64,000 bases of DNA. It comes from Bdellovibrionales bacterium (GTDB taxonomy: Bacteria; Myxococcota; XYA12-FULL-58-9; SYDY01). This document shows, in pieces, positions 9,617 through 19,046 of the stretch (its first letter is position 1; the number at the start of each line of letters is the position of its first letter). The stretch spans positions 140,350-204,349 of the forward strand of contig SYDY01000121.1 of the NCBI GenBank assembly GCA_005801425.1, written 5' to 3'. Both the position numbers and the translations under genes were made by a program. A model generated the notes under the pieces. The model worked only from the letters and a program-made list of their open reading frames with translations. It did not search any database and had not been told where the DNA came from.

Positions 9617-11583
9617 AACGCAGTACCCAACCTGCCACGTTTCTTCTTGAAAGCCCTTGGATACCCCAAGGCGATCAACCCCAAGCCATTGCTTCCCTGG
9701 TTTCGGAATTTTGTGCAGGACGTAAGCAACAGACCCTGATGGGTGTCACAGGCTCTGGCAAGACGTTCACCATGGCCAACGTCATTGCGCAAATGGGTTT
9801 ACCCACCTTGGTCATGGCCCACAACAAAACCCTCGCGGCGCAACTGTATGATGAGTTTCGAGAATTGTTTCCGCACAATGCGGTGGAATATTTTGTTTCC
9901 TACTACGATTATTATCAGCCAGAAGCCTATGTGCCTGCATCCGACACGTACATCGACAAAGATTCAAACATCAACGATGCCATCGATCGCATGCGCCACT
10001 CGGCCACCCAATCGCTGCTTGAACGCAACGATGTCATCATCGTCTCCAGTGTGTCATGCATTTATGGTTTAGGCTCCCCTGATGCCTACTACGAAATGCT
10101 CGTGATTTTGGAGGTTGGGCAAAATATCGACCGCAACGACGTCATTCGAAAGCTTATCGATCTCCAATTCATCCGCAACGATATCGATTTCCATCGTGGA
10201 ACGTTTCGTGTCCGCGGTGATGCCATGGAAATTATTCCCGCCAATGAAGATGCCCATGCAGTTCGCATCGAATGGTTTGGCGATGTGATCGAAAAGATCA
10301 GCCGCTTCGATGTGCTCACGCGAAAATCCACGGAAAACATTCCGAAAGTAACGATTTACCCAAGCAGTCACTATGTCGTGACACCTGTATCCAAGCAACG
10401 CGCCATGCAAACCATCAAGGATGAATTGCGGCAGCGACTTGAAACATTTCAGACCAACAATCGCTTGCTGGAAGCCCAACGCCTTGAACAACGAACGGTG
10501 TACGATCTCGAAATGCTCGCCCAAATGGGCTACTGCAATGGCATTGAAAATTACTCACGCCACTTCACGGGCCTCGCCGAAGGCGCCCCGCCTCCTACGC
10601 TGCTTGATTATTTTCCCAAAGATTTTTTGCTGATTGTCGATGAAAGTCACCAAACCATTCCCCAAGTAGGCGCCATGTTCAAAGGCGACCGTTCGCGCAA
10701 GCAAACCTTGGTCGATTATGGCTTTCGCTTGCCCTCGGCCCTCGACAACCGACCGCTTAAGTTTGACGAGTTTGAGACACGTGTTGATCGTGTGATTTAC
10801 GCCAGTGCAACGCCTGGCCCCTATGAATTCAAGCAATGCGAAGGTGTTGTGGTGGAGCAAATTATCAGACCCACAGGACTTTTGGATCCACCTATTGAGA
10901 TACGCCCTGCTGCACATCAAATCGATGATCTTCTTGCGGAAATTCGCGTCACACTTGCCCAAGGCTACCGCGTATTGGTCACAACCCTCACCAAACGCTT
11001 TGCCGAAGATCTCACCGAATTTTTTCAAGGTGCAGGGGTTAAAGTTCGCTATATGCATTCGGACATCGACACCCTTGAACGCATTGATATTTTAAAAGAT
11101 TTTCGCCTTGGCGTTTTTGATGTGCTGGTGGGCATCAATCTGCTGCGGGAAGGCTTGGATCTACCAGAAGTGGCATTGGTGGCCGTTCTTGATGCCGACA
11201 AAGAAGGATTTTTACGTTCGGAAACATCACTTATCCAAACGGTGGGTCGTGCAGCACGCAATCGTGATGGCCGCGTGATCTTTTATGCCGATAAAATAAC
11301 ACGATCGATCCGTGCTGCCATGGATGAAACAGATCGCAGACGGGCCAAACAGCAAGCTTTCAACACAGCACACGGCATCGAACCCAAATCCACCGTGCGA
11401 ACCATTCAGGACATGCCAAAAATCGCCCAAAAAGCCACCGCCACCGTCGATCACGATGAAGCACCAGAAGTTTCAATCATTACCTTGCGCGCCGAGATGA
11501 TGCGCGCCGCCGAAGCCTTAGAGTTTGAGCGCGCTGCCATTTTGCGGGATAAAATTAGGGTGTTAGAAGCATCCGATGTCTGA
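9613..11583 (+). CDS. uvrB: UvrABC excision nuclease subunit B
   Basis: A full-length 656-residue UvrB. Walker A is [15 protein letters not shown] near residue 44, followed by the beta-hairpin region [20 protein letters not shown] near residue 96, the DESH box ([12 protein letters not shown]) near 340, helicase motifs through [14 protein letters not shown] and QTVGRAARN, and a C-terminal UVR domain ([20 protein letters not shown]) that contacts UvrC. UvrB verifies DNA lesions and recruits UvrC in nucleotide excision repair. It overlaps pssA by 4 bases and uvrC by 8 bases, so translation is probably coupled. Confidence 0.98.
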   Translation: MKRSTQPATFLLESPWIPQGDQPQAIASLVSEFCAGRKQQTLMGVTGSGKTFTMANVIAQMGLPTLVMAHNKTLAAQLYDEFRELFPHNAVEYFVSYYDYYQPEAYVPASDTYIDKDSNINDAIDRMRHSATQSLLERNDVIIVSSVSCIYGLGSPDAYYEMLVILEVGQNIDRNDVIRKLIDLQFIRNDIDFHRGTFRVRGDAMEIIPANEDAHAVRIEWFGDVIEKISRFDVLTRKSTENIPKVTIYPSSHYVVTPVSKQRAMQTIKDELRQRLETFQTNNRLLEAQRLEQRTVYDLEMLAQMGYCNGIENYSRHFTGLAEGAPPPTLLDYFPKDFLLIVDESHQTIPQVGAMFKGDRSRKQTLVDYGFRLPSALDNRPLKFDEFETRVDRVIYASATPGPYEFKQCEGVVVEQIIRPTGLLDPPIEIRPAAHQIDDLLAEIRVTLAQGYRVLVTTLTKRFAEDLTEFFQGAGVKVRYMHSDIDTLERIDILKDFRLGVFDVLVGINLLREGLDLPEVALVAVLDADKEGFLRSETSLIQTVGRAARNRDGRVIFYADKITRSIRAAMDETDRRRAKQQAFNTAHGIEPKSTVRTIQDMPKIAQKATATVDHDEAPEVSIITLRAEMMRAAEALEFERAAILRDKIRVLEASDV

Positions 11584-13438
11584 ATCGCTCAAAGAAAAGC
11601 TCGAAAAAATCCCCACGGCTCCTGGTGTTTATTTGTTTAAAGACAAGCACGGGGTGACGGTTTATATCGGAAAAGCCAAAAATCTTCGCGCACGTTTGCG
11701 AAACTACGCGACAGGCACCGACACACGCACATTCGCGCTTATGATCGACACATGGTTTTTCGATGTGGAAATTATTATCACCGGCAATGAAAAAGAAGCG
11801 TTGATTCTTGAAAATGAATTGGTCAAACGTCATCGGCCGCGTTTTAATGTGCGCCTCACCGACGACAAGCAGTTTTTAAGTCTTCGCATAAGCACCACGC
11901 ATCCCTATCCGCGCATTGAAGTGGTTAGGCAACGACGCCAAGATGAAGCCACCTATTTTGGTCCCTATCATTCGGCCGCGGCTATTCGTCAATCGCTTCG
12001 GATCATCAATCGCCACTTTCAACTCAGAACATGCACCGACCAAGTTTTGGCCAATCGCGACAGACCGTGCATGCAATATCAGATCAAACGCTGTCCCGCA
12101 CCTTGCGTGTTTGAGGTCCCAAAAGAAAGCTATGCGGCCAGCGTTCGTGATGTGGCGCATTTCTTGCTCGGTCAAGGCGATATTTTGTTGAAAGATCTAA
12201 AAAAGCGTATGATTGCGGCATCTGAAGAGCAAAATTACGAACACGCTGCCATTTTACGCGATCAAATATCAGCCATACAGCATTCTCTTGAGCATCAACA
12301 GATCGTGGCCCGTGACTTTTCCGATCGCGATATCATCGGCATGCATCGGCATGGAACCATGGTCACGATGCACATGCTCCGTGTGATAGGTGGGCGTCTT
12401 CAAGATGCACATCGGTTTATGCTTAAAGGTCAACATGCGTGTGACTCCGATATCATGGCAGATTTTATTGCCCAATATTATGGACGTTTTCAGGATGGGC
12501 CCCATGAAATTATCACCTCCGTCCCATTTGAGTTTTCCGAAGAGATTGCTCAACATTTATCAGGGCGCTGGCATCACACGGTAAAAATTGTTGTTCCACA
12601 ACGCGGTCATCGCATGCGACTTCTTAAGCTTGCCAATCAAAACGCAGAACAAATGTTTTCTGAGGCAGGGCCATTAATCAGTACACATGCCGATGCAATT
12701 CACAATCTACAGAATATATTTTATCTCAAGCATCTTCCACGCATCATCGAATGCTTCGATATTTCCCATACCCAAGGAAAAAATATCGTAGCAAGCCAGG
12801 TGTGTTTAAAAGACGGAAAACCCTACAAAGCCAGGTATCGACGCTACAAAATCAAAAGCCTCATCACGCAAGATGATTGCAAATCGATCTATGAAACCAT
12901 CTCCAGACGTGCACGACGTGGCCTTGAAAACGGTGATCTTCCTCAGTTGATGCTCATTGATGGTGGCAAGGGACAACTCAACGCAGCCCAGCAGGCACTG
13001 CGTGATTTTGGTATCGACACAGTGGATGTTCTCGCACTCGCCAAAGCGCGTACCGATGGGCACAAAACACCCAACAGCACCGAAGCCGACGTACAGGAAC
13101 GCGTGTTTGCACCAGATACCGAGGATGCGATTGTTCTTGAACCTCACAACGAAGCCCTCTTGCTGCTGCAGCGTGCCCGCGATGAAGCCCATCGTTTTGC
13201 GATAGCCTACCATCGACGTTTGCAAAAACGTGACGCCGCACATTCACAACTCGATAAACTGATCGGCATCGGTCCCAAACGACGGCATCTCTTACTGAAA
13301 AGCTTGGGTTCATACGACGCGATATGCGCAGCATCCGAAAAAGATCTGCAAGAGATCCTAGGCCCAAAAATCGGCACGCAAATTTATCGTGCAATAAAGC
13401 AGCCTATTGCATCGGCCTCGGTTGCGTCTTTCGACTGA
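11576..13438 (+). CDS. uvrC: UvrABC excision nuclease subunit C
   Basis: A full-length 620-residue UvrC. The GIY-YIG nuclease domain ([20 protein letters not shown], residues 18-37) makes the 3' cut. A Cys cluster follows ([15 protein letters not shown]), then a UVR domain near residue 210 ([15 protein letters not shown]), the RNase H-like domain for the 5' cut ([16 protein letters not shown] near 392) and C-terminal helix-hairpin-helix repeats ([20 protein letters not shown]). It starts inside the last codons of uvrB, in a pssA-uvrB-uvrC operon. Confidence 0.98.
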   Translation: MSESLKEKLEKIPTAPGVYLFKDKHGVTVYIGKAKNLRARLRNYATGTDTRTFALMIDTWFFDVEIIITGNEKEALILENELVKRHRPRFNVRLTDDKQFLSLRISTTHPYPRIEVVRQRRQDEATYFGPYHSAAAIRQSLRIINRHFQLRTCTDQVLANRDRPCMQYQIKRCPAPCVFEVPKESYAASVRDVAHFLLGQGDILLKDLKKRMIAASEEQNYEHAAILRDQISAIQHSLEHQQIVARDFSDRDIIGMHRHGTMVTMHMLRVIGGRLQDAHRFMLKGQHACDSDIMADFIAQYYGRFQDGPHEIITSVPFEFSEEIAQHLSGRWHHTVKIVVPQRGHRMRLLKLANQNAEQMFSEAGPLISTHADAIHNLQNIFYLKHLPRIIECFDISHTQGKNIVASQVCLKDGKPYKARYRRYKIKSLITQDDCKSIYETISRRARRGLENGDLPQLMLIDGGKGQLNAAQQALRDFGIDTVDVLALAKARTDGHKTPNSTEADVQERVFAPDTEDAIVLEPHNEALLLLQRARDEAHRFAIAYHRRLQKRDAAHSQLDKLIGIGPKRRHLLLKSLGSYDAICAASEKDLQEILGPKIGTQIYRAIKQPIASASVASFD

Positions 13439-13484
13439 TAAGAAGACAAACCAGGGCATTTAAGCGAATTATCATAGCAAAAAA

Positions 13485-13513
13485 TTGACAGCTCGGACGC
13501 ATAACGTTACAAA
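13485..13513 (+). promoter_or_regulatory. Candidate sigma-70 promoter for the beta-barrel gene
   Basis: A perfect TTGACA box at 13485-13490 is followed after 17 bases by TACAAA at 13508-13513. The first ATG of the outer-membrane gene lies about 80 bases downstream. The -35 box is ideal and the -10 box is only moderate, so this is a plausible but unproven promoter in the gap after uvrC. Confidence 0.45.
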
Positions 13514-13595
13514 ATTATGTACACTACTGTAATTCCATTGCACACTGTGTCCCGCACTTTCGGCACACAAAACGAGCGGTGGTGATAGGCGTTGA

Positions 13596-15026
13596 ATGAG
13601 AACCACGAGCAATATCGAGGGGTGGATCTATGCTGCCACGATATTGGCTTCTCTCGCTTTGACACCCAACAGTTACGCCGCCGATGCTGAAACGGAGACA
13701 GATCTTTCACCCGTCACCGTGATCGAACGTACTACTTCCTCCAGCGACATCGATGACCCCGAAAACTCGAACAAACACAAGCGTCTCAAATCGGTTTTTA
13801 CACGCAATGGATTGCACCTTGGCCCTCTCACTTTCCATTTCACCCTCGATGTTGGCAATAACTACGTCTACAACCCCAATCGCAATCCAGGTGCCAGCCA
13901 AGGCATTAATTTCCGCGTAGTCGAGGATTTACGCACCACCGTGAGTTTCAACACAACAACGGCCTATGCATACAAAAAATTTAATACAACCCTAGCTGGT
14001 GGCGTGAGCTACAACCATTACTGGGGCCTCAAAGATCCAACCACCAAAAATCTGAGCGCAACAACCGGCCATGCCAATCTCGGCATGGTCTACGCATTAA
14101 AAGGCGTTACTTTTTCCATGTATGGTGGCTTTCAACGTATGGTGCCCCCTCGCCTTCAAGTACTCGGGCAACGGTTGGGGGTCAACACAGTCAACACCGG
14201 CACATCAGTGAGCTTTCTTCCTGGGGGCGGTGCACTCTCTATCACGGCTGATTACATGTTCGGCTTCACCACATTCGATTCTGTAAGCACAAGCGCCATC
14301 AACTCAACCAATATATTTGATAACATAACCCACATCCCTTCCCTGCGGATCCAATGGCGGTTTTTACCTAAAACTGCACTCTACTCCATCAATCGACTTA
14401 CCATTCGCACGTTCAACAACACACGTGATCTCATACGTGCCGATGGTACACCCGTCATAGGTTCCGCCACAGGAAAAAACGCATACCTATTTTTATCGGA
14501 ACTTGGTGTGACTGGATCGCTCACCAAACGCATTGCAGTCACCGTGGGCGCTGGCTACAACGCGATGATCGCCAACGAAGCGACAGGCACCAGCCATGGT
14601 GGCGTTGCACGCTTTAATCTCAATTACGTTGTGCCTAAAAAGTTTTCCACCGGCATTGGTCTTTCCTACGGCATGGCGAGTGTTCCTCTTTTTAATCTGA
14701 TGCACTCAACAGGCATTGGCGTGTCCTATTCACAAATACTCTGGAAAAAACTCTCCGTAGGCACAGGATTAGGATTCAGCTACAATCAATACGCAGCGGT
14801 CGTACCCGACATATTCGCCGGCAAACGGCGTGATTTAAGCTACAACTGGACCACATCCGTCGGCTACTCGCCTTTAAAATGGATAAGCCTCAGCATCAAC
14901 AACATGCTGATCTATCTCGACACCAACTACACACTGCCGACGGGCATTGGGCCAGATCCCAATGCACGACGAAGTACCGGTTATCTTGCCAACAATTTTA
15001 TGTTTCAAATTCAGATGACGTATTAA
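13596..15026 (+). CDS. Outer-membrane beta-barrel protein, function unknown
   Basis: The 476-residue protein has a signal peptide (residues 1-29, ending SYA-AD), a polar linker, and then repeating amphipathic strands of alternating polar and hydrophobic residues separated by turns (TTAYAYKKFNTTLAGGVSY, KISTGIGLSYG-like blocks), ending with an aromatic residue (QIQMTY). This is the pattern of an outer-membrane beta-barrel, with an estimated 16 or more strands. No specific porin or TonB motif is seen; the closest look is of a surface-exposed 'outer membrane beta-barrel' family. It is monocistronic, converging on the PEGA kinase with a short inverted repeat between them. Confidence 0.82.
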   Translation: MRTTSNIEGWIYAATILASLALTPNSYAADAETETDLSPVTVIERTTSSSDIDDPENSNKHKRLKSVFTRNGLHLGPLTFHFTLDVGNNYVYNPNRNPGASQGINFRVVEDLRTTVSFNTTTAYAYKKFNTTLAGGVSYNHYWGLKDPTTKNLSATTGHANLGMVYALKGVTFSMYGGFQRMVPPRLQVLGQRLGVNTVNTGTSVSFLPGGGALSITADYMFGFTTFDSVSTSAINSTNIFDNITHIPSLRIQWRFLPKTALYSINRLTIRTFNNTRDLIRADGTPVIGSATGKNAYLFLSELGVTGSLTKRIAVTVGAGYNAMIANEATGTSHGGVARFNLNYVVPKKFSTGIGLSYGMASVPLFNLMHSTGIGVSYSQILWKKLSVGTGLGFSYNQYAAVVPDIFAGKRRDLSYNWTTSVGYSPLKWISLSINNMLIYLDTNYTLPTGIGPDPNARRSTGYLANNFMFQIQMTY

Positions 15027-15027
15027 A

Positions 15028-15049
15028 GGCGGGTTTTAAACCCTCCCAC
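15028..15049. repeat. Degenerate palindrome between convergent genes
   Basis: GGCGGGTTTTAAACCCTCCCAC directly follows the stop codon of the beta-barrel gene and precedes the end of the kinase gene on the other strand. It resembles the GTAGGGGC-type dispersed palindromes in layout but is degenerate. It could form a hairpin at the 3' end of both transcripts. Confidence 0.4.
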
Positions 15050-15053
15050 AATA

Positions 15054-17468
15054 TCACTGCCAATCTTCAGGCTTAATAATCAGCTTCCCAGGTGTTTGTC
15101 CGTCGATAGTCAGACTTGTTTTGTATGTGCTGCCATCCCCGCATACCACTGAAACAGCGCACTTGCCTGTCGGTGAAGCCTTTTTGAAAAAGGGTGCAGT
15201 GCCTAAGGCTTGCCCACCGACGGTCACTTTGCATTCAGTCGCCCCTGAGGCCATCACACTCAATTGCCCTGCAGTACCGCTGCAGGAGCCTCCTGCGGGC
15301 CGTTTGGGGGCCTCAGCTTTCGCTGCCCCACCGCCACCCGATGATGACACCGGGGCTTTCGCTGGACGCGGCGCAGGAGCAGGCCTCTCATCGCCCCTGT
15401 GCAGGGCAATGCGCAACTCAAACACATTGCGACCTTCGAAGCTCACAAGCTTGCTGTAAGGACCATAGCCTTCCTGTTCGACCTCAACCAAATAGGAGGC
15501 ATTGGGGTCGAGTCCTTGAACTTCCACAGGTGCTGGGCCGCGTGAGAAACCGCCCACTTTAACTTCAGCACCTTCAGGATCAACGATAACCTTCAGGGTA
15601 GAACGCTCGTTCCCGCCTTGCCCTAAAATACCTTCTGCAGTTGTAGGGCGCGACCCTGCTGACGCACCATTCTCTGGCATTTGATTTGCCCCAAGTGGAT
15701 CAAGCCGCACGCGAAGCACCGTTTGCCGCTCGGAAGGCCCAAATGTGACATTGACATCCTTTGAAATAAATCCATCCTTGCTGATTTGCACCAGCGTCGG
15801 CACCACAGGATCCAGATCGGTTAACGTGAGCGGTGATACGCCACGGGGCAAGCCGCCCACTCTGATCGACGCCCCTGCAGGTTCTGTCACAATTTCTGCA
15901 GTTGCCTTGGCGGCAAGCTCAGGTCGCTTGGATTCTAAACGAATGTTAATCACCGTATCGCGACCTTCCGCGACATCAAAACTGAATGCTTTGTCTGAAT
16001 AACCCACGGCCTGTGCAAGCAATGTATGGACCGTTGCTGGCACTTCACCACGACTCAAGGGCGTATGCTGTCCGATGAGTTTTCCATCAAGATACAGCTC
16101 CATATCCTTGGGGTCGCCTGTGATTGTGACACTCCCCGTACCCGTGCTGACCAAAAGCCACACGAGGACACCCACAAACGCAATCAGTCCCGTGCTCACA
16201 GAACCCCACAGTGCCAATGTCTTCTTGGGGATCCCAAACCATAAACCTGCATCAGACTTCTTAGAAGGAAAACTCGACGACACATCATTGGAGCTTACTG
16301 AGACATCCGACGACCCCGCAGCCTTCGGCGACGCCTCGGGCATCATCGCGATCCCCACCTGTGTTGCCTGATCATTAGGCGATGTCTTGCTGTACTCGAA
16401 GATCATCGTCTTTTCGCTGTCGCCCCAATCGTTATTGCCAGCGACCTTCGCTTCACGCATCTGCCGTGCACCCTCAACGGCATCGGACGAATCAGGAGGA
16501 GGTAACGCATTGTATTCCTCCATGCGTTTGGCTTCAATCGTACGTTCCTCGGCGAATTCCTTCTGCATGAAGAGTGACAATTGCTTATGCGAAAAAATGC
16601 TTCCGTCGGTGATCAAAAACCGTTGCAATGCATCCGCGAGTTCACTGCCATCTTGATAACGATCCTCCCGCTCACCCGCGAGGGCCTTCATAATGATCGC
16701 TTCAAGTTCCTCTGACAGATCCGGATTATGATCCCGTGGTTTGGGCACTTCGGCGTTGCGCACACGTTCAAGTGTGGAGAAATCACTTTCTCCCACAAAC
16801 AGGCGTTGTCCTGTCAGCATTTCGTACAATAAAATGCCGATGGAAAAAACATCCGATCGTTTATCAATATCAAGCCCACGTACCTGCTCGGGCGACATGT
16901 ACCCAAACTTGCCTTTAAGTACCCCTGCTTGCGTTTTCGATGCGCGATCTTCGGCCTTTGCAATGCCAAAGTCAGTGATTTTTACCTCGCCTTCGTAGCC
17001 CAACAAAATATTTTGGGGGCTCACGTCGCGATGGATCACACCAAGCGGACGACCTGATGCATCGGTTTTTTTATGGGCGTAATCGAGACCATCACAAATC
17101 CGGCTGACGATATAAATCGCAGCGCTCAAGGGCAGCATCCGATTTTCCTGACGAAGCCGTGTCAGGATCTGACGCAGATCACGTCCGGAGACATACTCCA
17201 TCGCGATGTAATACTGTGATTCAAATTTACCGAGCTCGTAAATCTGAACAATATTGGCATGGCTAAGCTGTACGGCGATGCGGGCTTCATCCACGAACAT
17301 GTCGATGAATTCAGCATCGTCTGCCATGTTGGGCAGGATGCGCTTGATGGCAAGAATGCGCTGGAACCCATCAACGCCAAAGGTCTTGGCCTTGAAGACT
17401 TCCGCCATGCCGCCGATGTTGATTCGGTCAAGCAATAGATATTTGCCAAAAGGTACTGGTTGATCCAT
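15054..17468 (-). CDS. Transmembrane Ser/Thr protein kinase with PEGA repeats
   Basis: The 804-residue protein has an N-terminal Hanks-type kinase domain (about 8-285): glycine loop RINIGGMAEVFKA, catalytic Lys42 in AIKRILP, HRDVSPQN at 146-153, DFG at 166-168, MSPEQ and KRSDVFS. All key residues are intact, so it should be active. A Ser-rich linker follows, then one membrane span (about 418-441), then three PEGA repeats (about 445-510, 523-590, 625-690) and a C-terminal PEGA-like Cys-containing domain (about 735-800). The kinase faces the cytoplasm and the PEGA part the periplasm. This architecture is typical of Myxococcota signalling. The start has no strong ribosome site visible. The neighbouring recX is divergent. 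Confidence 0.93.
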   Translation of the reverse strand: MDQPVPFGKYLLLDRINIGGMAEVFKAKTFGVDGFQRILAIKRILPNMADDAEFIDMFVDEARIAVQLSHANIVQIYELGKFESQYYIAMEYVSGRDLRQILTRLRQENRMLPLSAAIYIVSRICDGLDYAHKKTDASGRPLGVIHRDVSPQNILLGYEGEVKITDFGIAKAEDRASKTQAGVLKGKFGYMSPEQVRGLDIDKRSDVFSIGILLYEMLTGQRLFVGESDFSTLERVRNAEVPKPRDHNPDLSEELEAIIMKALAGEREDRYQDGSELADALQRFLITDGSIFSHKQLSLFMQKEFAEERTIEAKRMEEYNALPPPDSSDAVEGARQMREAKVAGNNDWGDSEKTMIFEYSKTSPNDQATQVGIAMMPEASPKAAGSSDVSVSSNDVSSSFPSKKSDAGLWFGIPKKTLALWGSVSTGLIAFVGVLVWLLVSTGTGSVTITGDPKDMELYLDGKLIGQHTPLSRGEVPATVHTLLAQAVGYSDKAFSFDVAEGRDTVINIRLESKRPELAAKATAEIVTEPAGASIRVGGLPRGVSPLTLTDLDPVVPTLVQISKDGFISKDVNVTFGPSERQTVLRVRLDPLGANQMPENGASAGSRPTTAEGILGQGGNERSTLKVIVDPEGAEVKVGGFSRGPAPVEVQGLDPNASYLVEVEQEGYGPYSKLVSFEGRNVFELRIALHRGDERPAPAPRPAKAPVSSSGGGGAAKAEAPKRPAGGSCSGTAGQLSVMASGATECKVTVGGQALGTAPFFKKASPTGKCAVSVVCGDGSTYKTSLTIDGQTPGKLIIKPEDWQ

Positions 17469-17609
17469 TCGGCTTTGCCTAAAACCTTACTGCAAGTGCT
17501 TGATCTATGATAAAGACACACCCACCCATGTGTCAAACGATGATCTACCTATATGCTTGAAAAGACTGGGAAAATTAGATTTTGCACACATACAAAACGT
17601 GCAGGTTTT

Positions 17610-18080
17610 ATGCGTAAGAAAACACCTACAGATCAAAAGCCCATGGATATCGCACTGCGTATGCTGTCACAGCGAGCGCTTTCGGAGCACGAATTACGTA
17701 CGCGCCTCTTGGCGCGCGAAATTTCCGCCGAAGTCATTGATGGGATCCTCCCACAGCTTAAAAAATGGGGTTATCTGAACGAACAAACACTGCGCGAGCA
17801 ACTCACACGCGAAGCCGATAGGCGTGGCAAAGGCTCTCTATGGCTTAAGCAAAAGTGCTATACACGCCAGATTAGCAGCGATGATCACACTCCCACAAAC
17901 GATATTGCATGTCTGGATACGCCTGAGCGCGCCCATGCAGCCCTTCTGCGGAAATATGGCGAACAATATGCCCATGACGACCGCAGCAAACGACGTAGTT
18001 TTGCCTATTTGCAGCGTCAGGGGTTCAGCATGGATGTGATATTCAAAGCCCTTGCGCGTCAACATGACAGGGAGATATGA
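17610..18080 (+). CDS. recX: RecX-family regulatory protein
   Basis: The 156-residue protein shows the three-helix repeats of Rec[21 protein letters not shown] near residue 15, [20 protein letters not shown] near residue 50, a block with [11 protein letters not shown], and [22 protein letters not shown] at the C-terminus. RecX binds RecA filaments and modulates recombination and the SOS response; recA is not in this window. The ATG at 17610 fits the usual RecX length; an upstream ATG at 17553 would add 19 residues. The dapA gene follows after 28 bases. Confidence 0.82.
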   Translation: MRKKTPTDQKPMDIALRMLSQRALSEHELRTRLLAREISAEVIDGILPQLKKWGYLNEQTLREQLTREADRRGKGSLWLKQKCYTRQISSDDHTPTNDIACLDTPERAHAALLRKYGEQYAHDDRSKRRSFAYLQRQGFSMDVIFKALARQHDREI

Positions 18081-18108
18081 CGCACCATCTCTACCTAGGA
18101 GGCCCCCC

Positions 18109-18978
18109 GTGTTTACAGGTTCCATTGTTGCACTGATCACGCCGTTTTCAGAACAAGGCCTGGATGAGACCGCGTTCAAAAAAATGGTTGAACGGCAGAT
18201 CGACGCGGGAACCCACGGATTGGTCCCCTGCGGCACCACGGGAGAATCCCCCACATTAAGCCATGCAGAACACCGCCGCGTGGTAGAACTCTGCGTGAAG
18301 GCCGCGGCAGGGCGTGTCCCAGTGATCGCTGGCGCCGGATCTAATTCCACATCAGAAGCCATCGAGCTCACACAACATGCCCAAAACGCTGGCGCCGACG
18401 CCGCTTTGGTGGTCACGCCTTACTACAATAAACCGACACAACGTGGCTTGTACGAACACTACAAGGCCATCGCCTCTTCTGTATCAATCCCAATCATCAT
18501 CTATAACATACCTGGACGAAGCGTTATCGACATGTCGGTTGAAACCATGGCCCGCTTGGCACAAATTAAGAATATTGTCGGCGTGAAAGATGCGTCGGGT
18601 GATTTGGCCAGAGTAAGTCAAACACGTGCCGCATGCGGCACAGATTTTTGCCAACTGTCCGGTGAAGATGCCACCGCTTTGGCGTTTTTGGCCCAAGGTG
18701 GTTATGGCTGCATTTCAGTAACCGCCAATGTGGTGCCCGATTTGTGCGCGCAATTTCAAAATGCCTGGCGTGCCGGCGATGTCACTGGGGCCCTCGCATT
18801 GCACGATCGATTGATGCCTCTCCATGACGCGCTTTTTGTCGAATCAAACCCTGCACCCTGCAAATATGCGGCAGGGCTTCTTGGGCTATGCAACGATCGC
18901 GTTCGCTTGCCCCTCGTGCCATTGACCGAAAGTTCACAACAACGTGTTGCTGCTGCCCTAAAACAGGTAGCATCGTAG
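18109..18978 (+). CDS. dapA: 4-hydroxy-tetrahydrodipicolinate synthase
   Basis: The 289-residue protein begins [13 protein letters not shown] and has the DapA motifs [10 protein letters not shown] near residue 40, the Tyr of [10 protein letters not shown] near 130 and the Schiff-base Lys in [11 protein letters not shown] near 158. It condenses pyruvate with aspartate semialdehyde, the first committed step to diaminopimelate and lysine, used in murein. The start is GTG at 18109 because a perfect TAGGAGG ribosome site lies 6 bases upstream and this matches family N-termini; the frame is open further upstream into recX but the extension looks random. Confidence 0.95.
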   Translation: MFTGSIVALITPFSEQGLDETAFKKMVERQIDAGTHGLVPCGTTGESPTLSHAEHRRVVELCVKAAAGRVPVIAGAGSNSTSEAIELTQHAQNAGADAALVVTPYYNKPTQRGLYEHYKAIASSVSIPIIIYNIPGRSVIDMSVETMARLAQIKNIVGVKDASGDLARVSQTRAACGTDFCQLSGEDATALAFLAQGGYGCISVTANVVPDLCAQFQNAWRAGDVTGALALHDRLMPLHDALFVESNPAPCKYAAGLLGLCNDRVRLPLVPLTESSQQRVAAALKQVAS

Positions 18979-19046
18979 CTTGCTGCGCCATTGCCCTCAG
19001 AGCTCTAAATTGGGACGTGGTCTTCATGTCGCGTACACTATAGAGC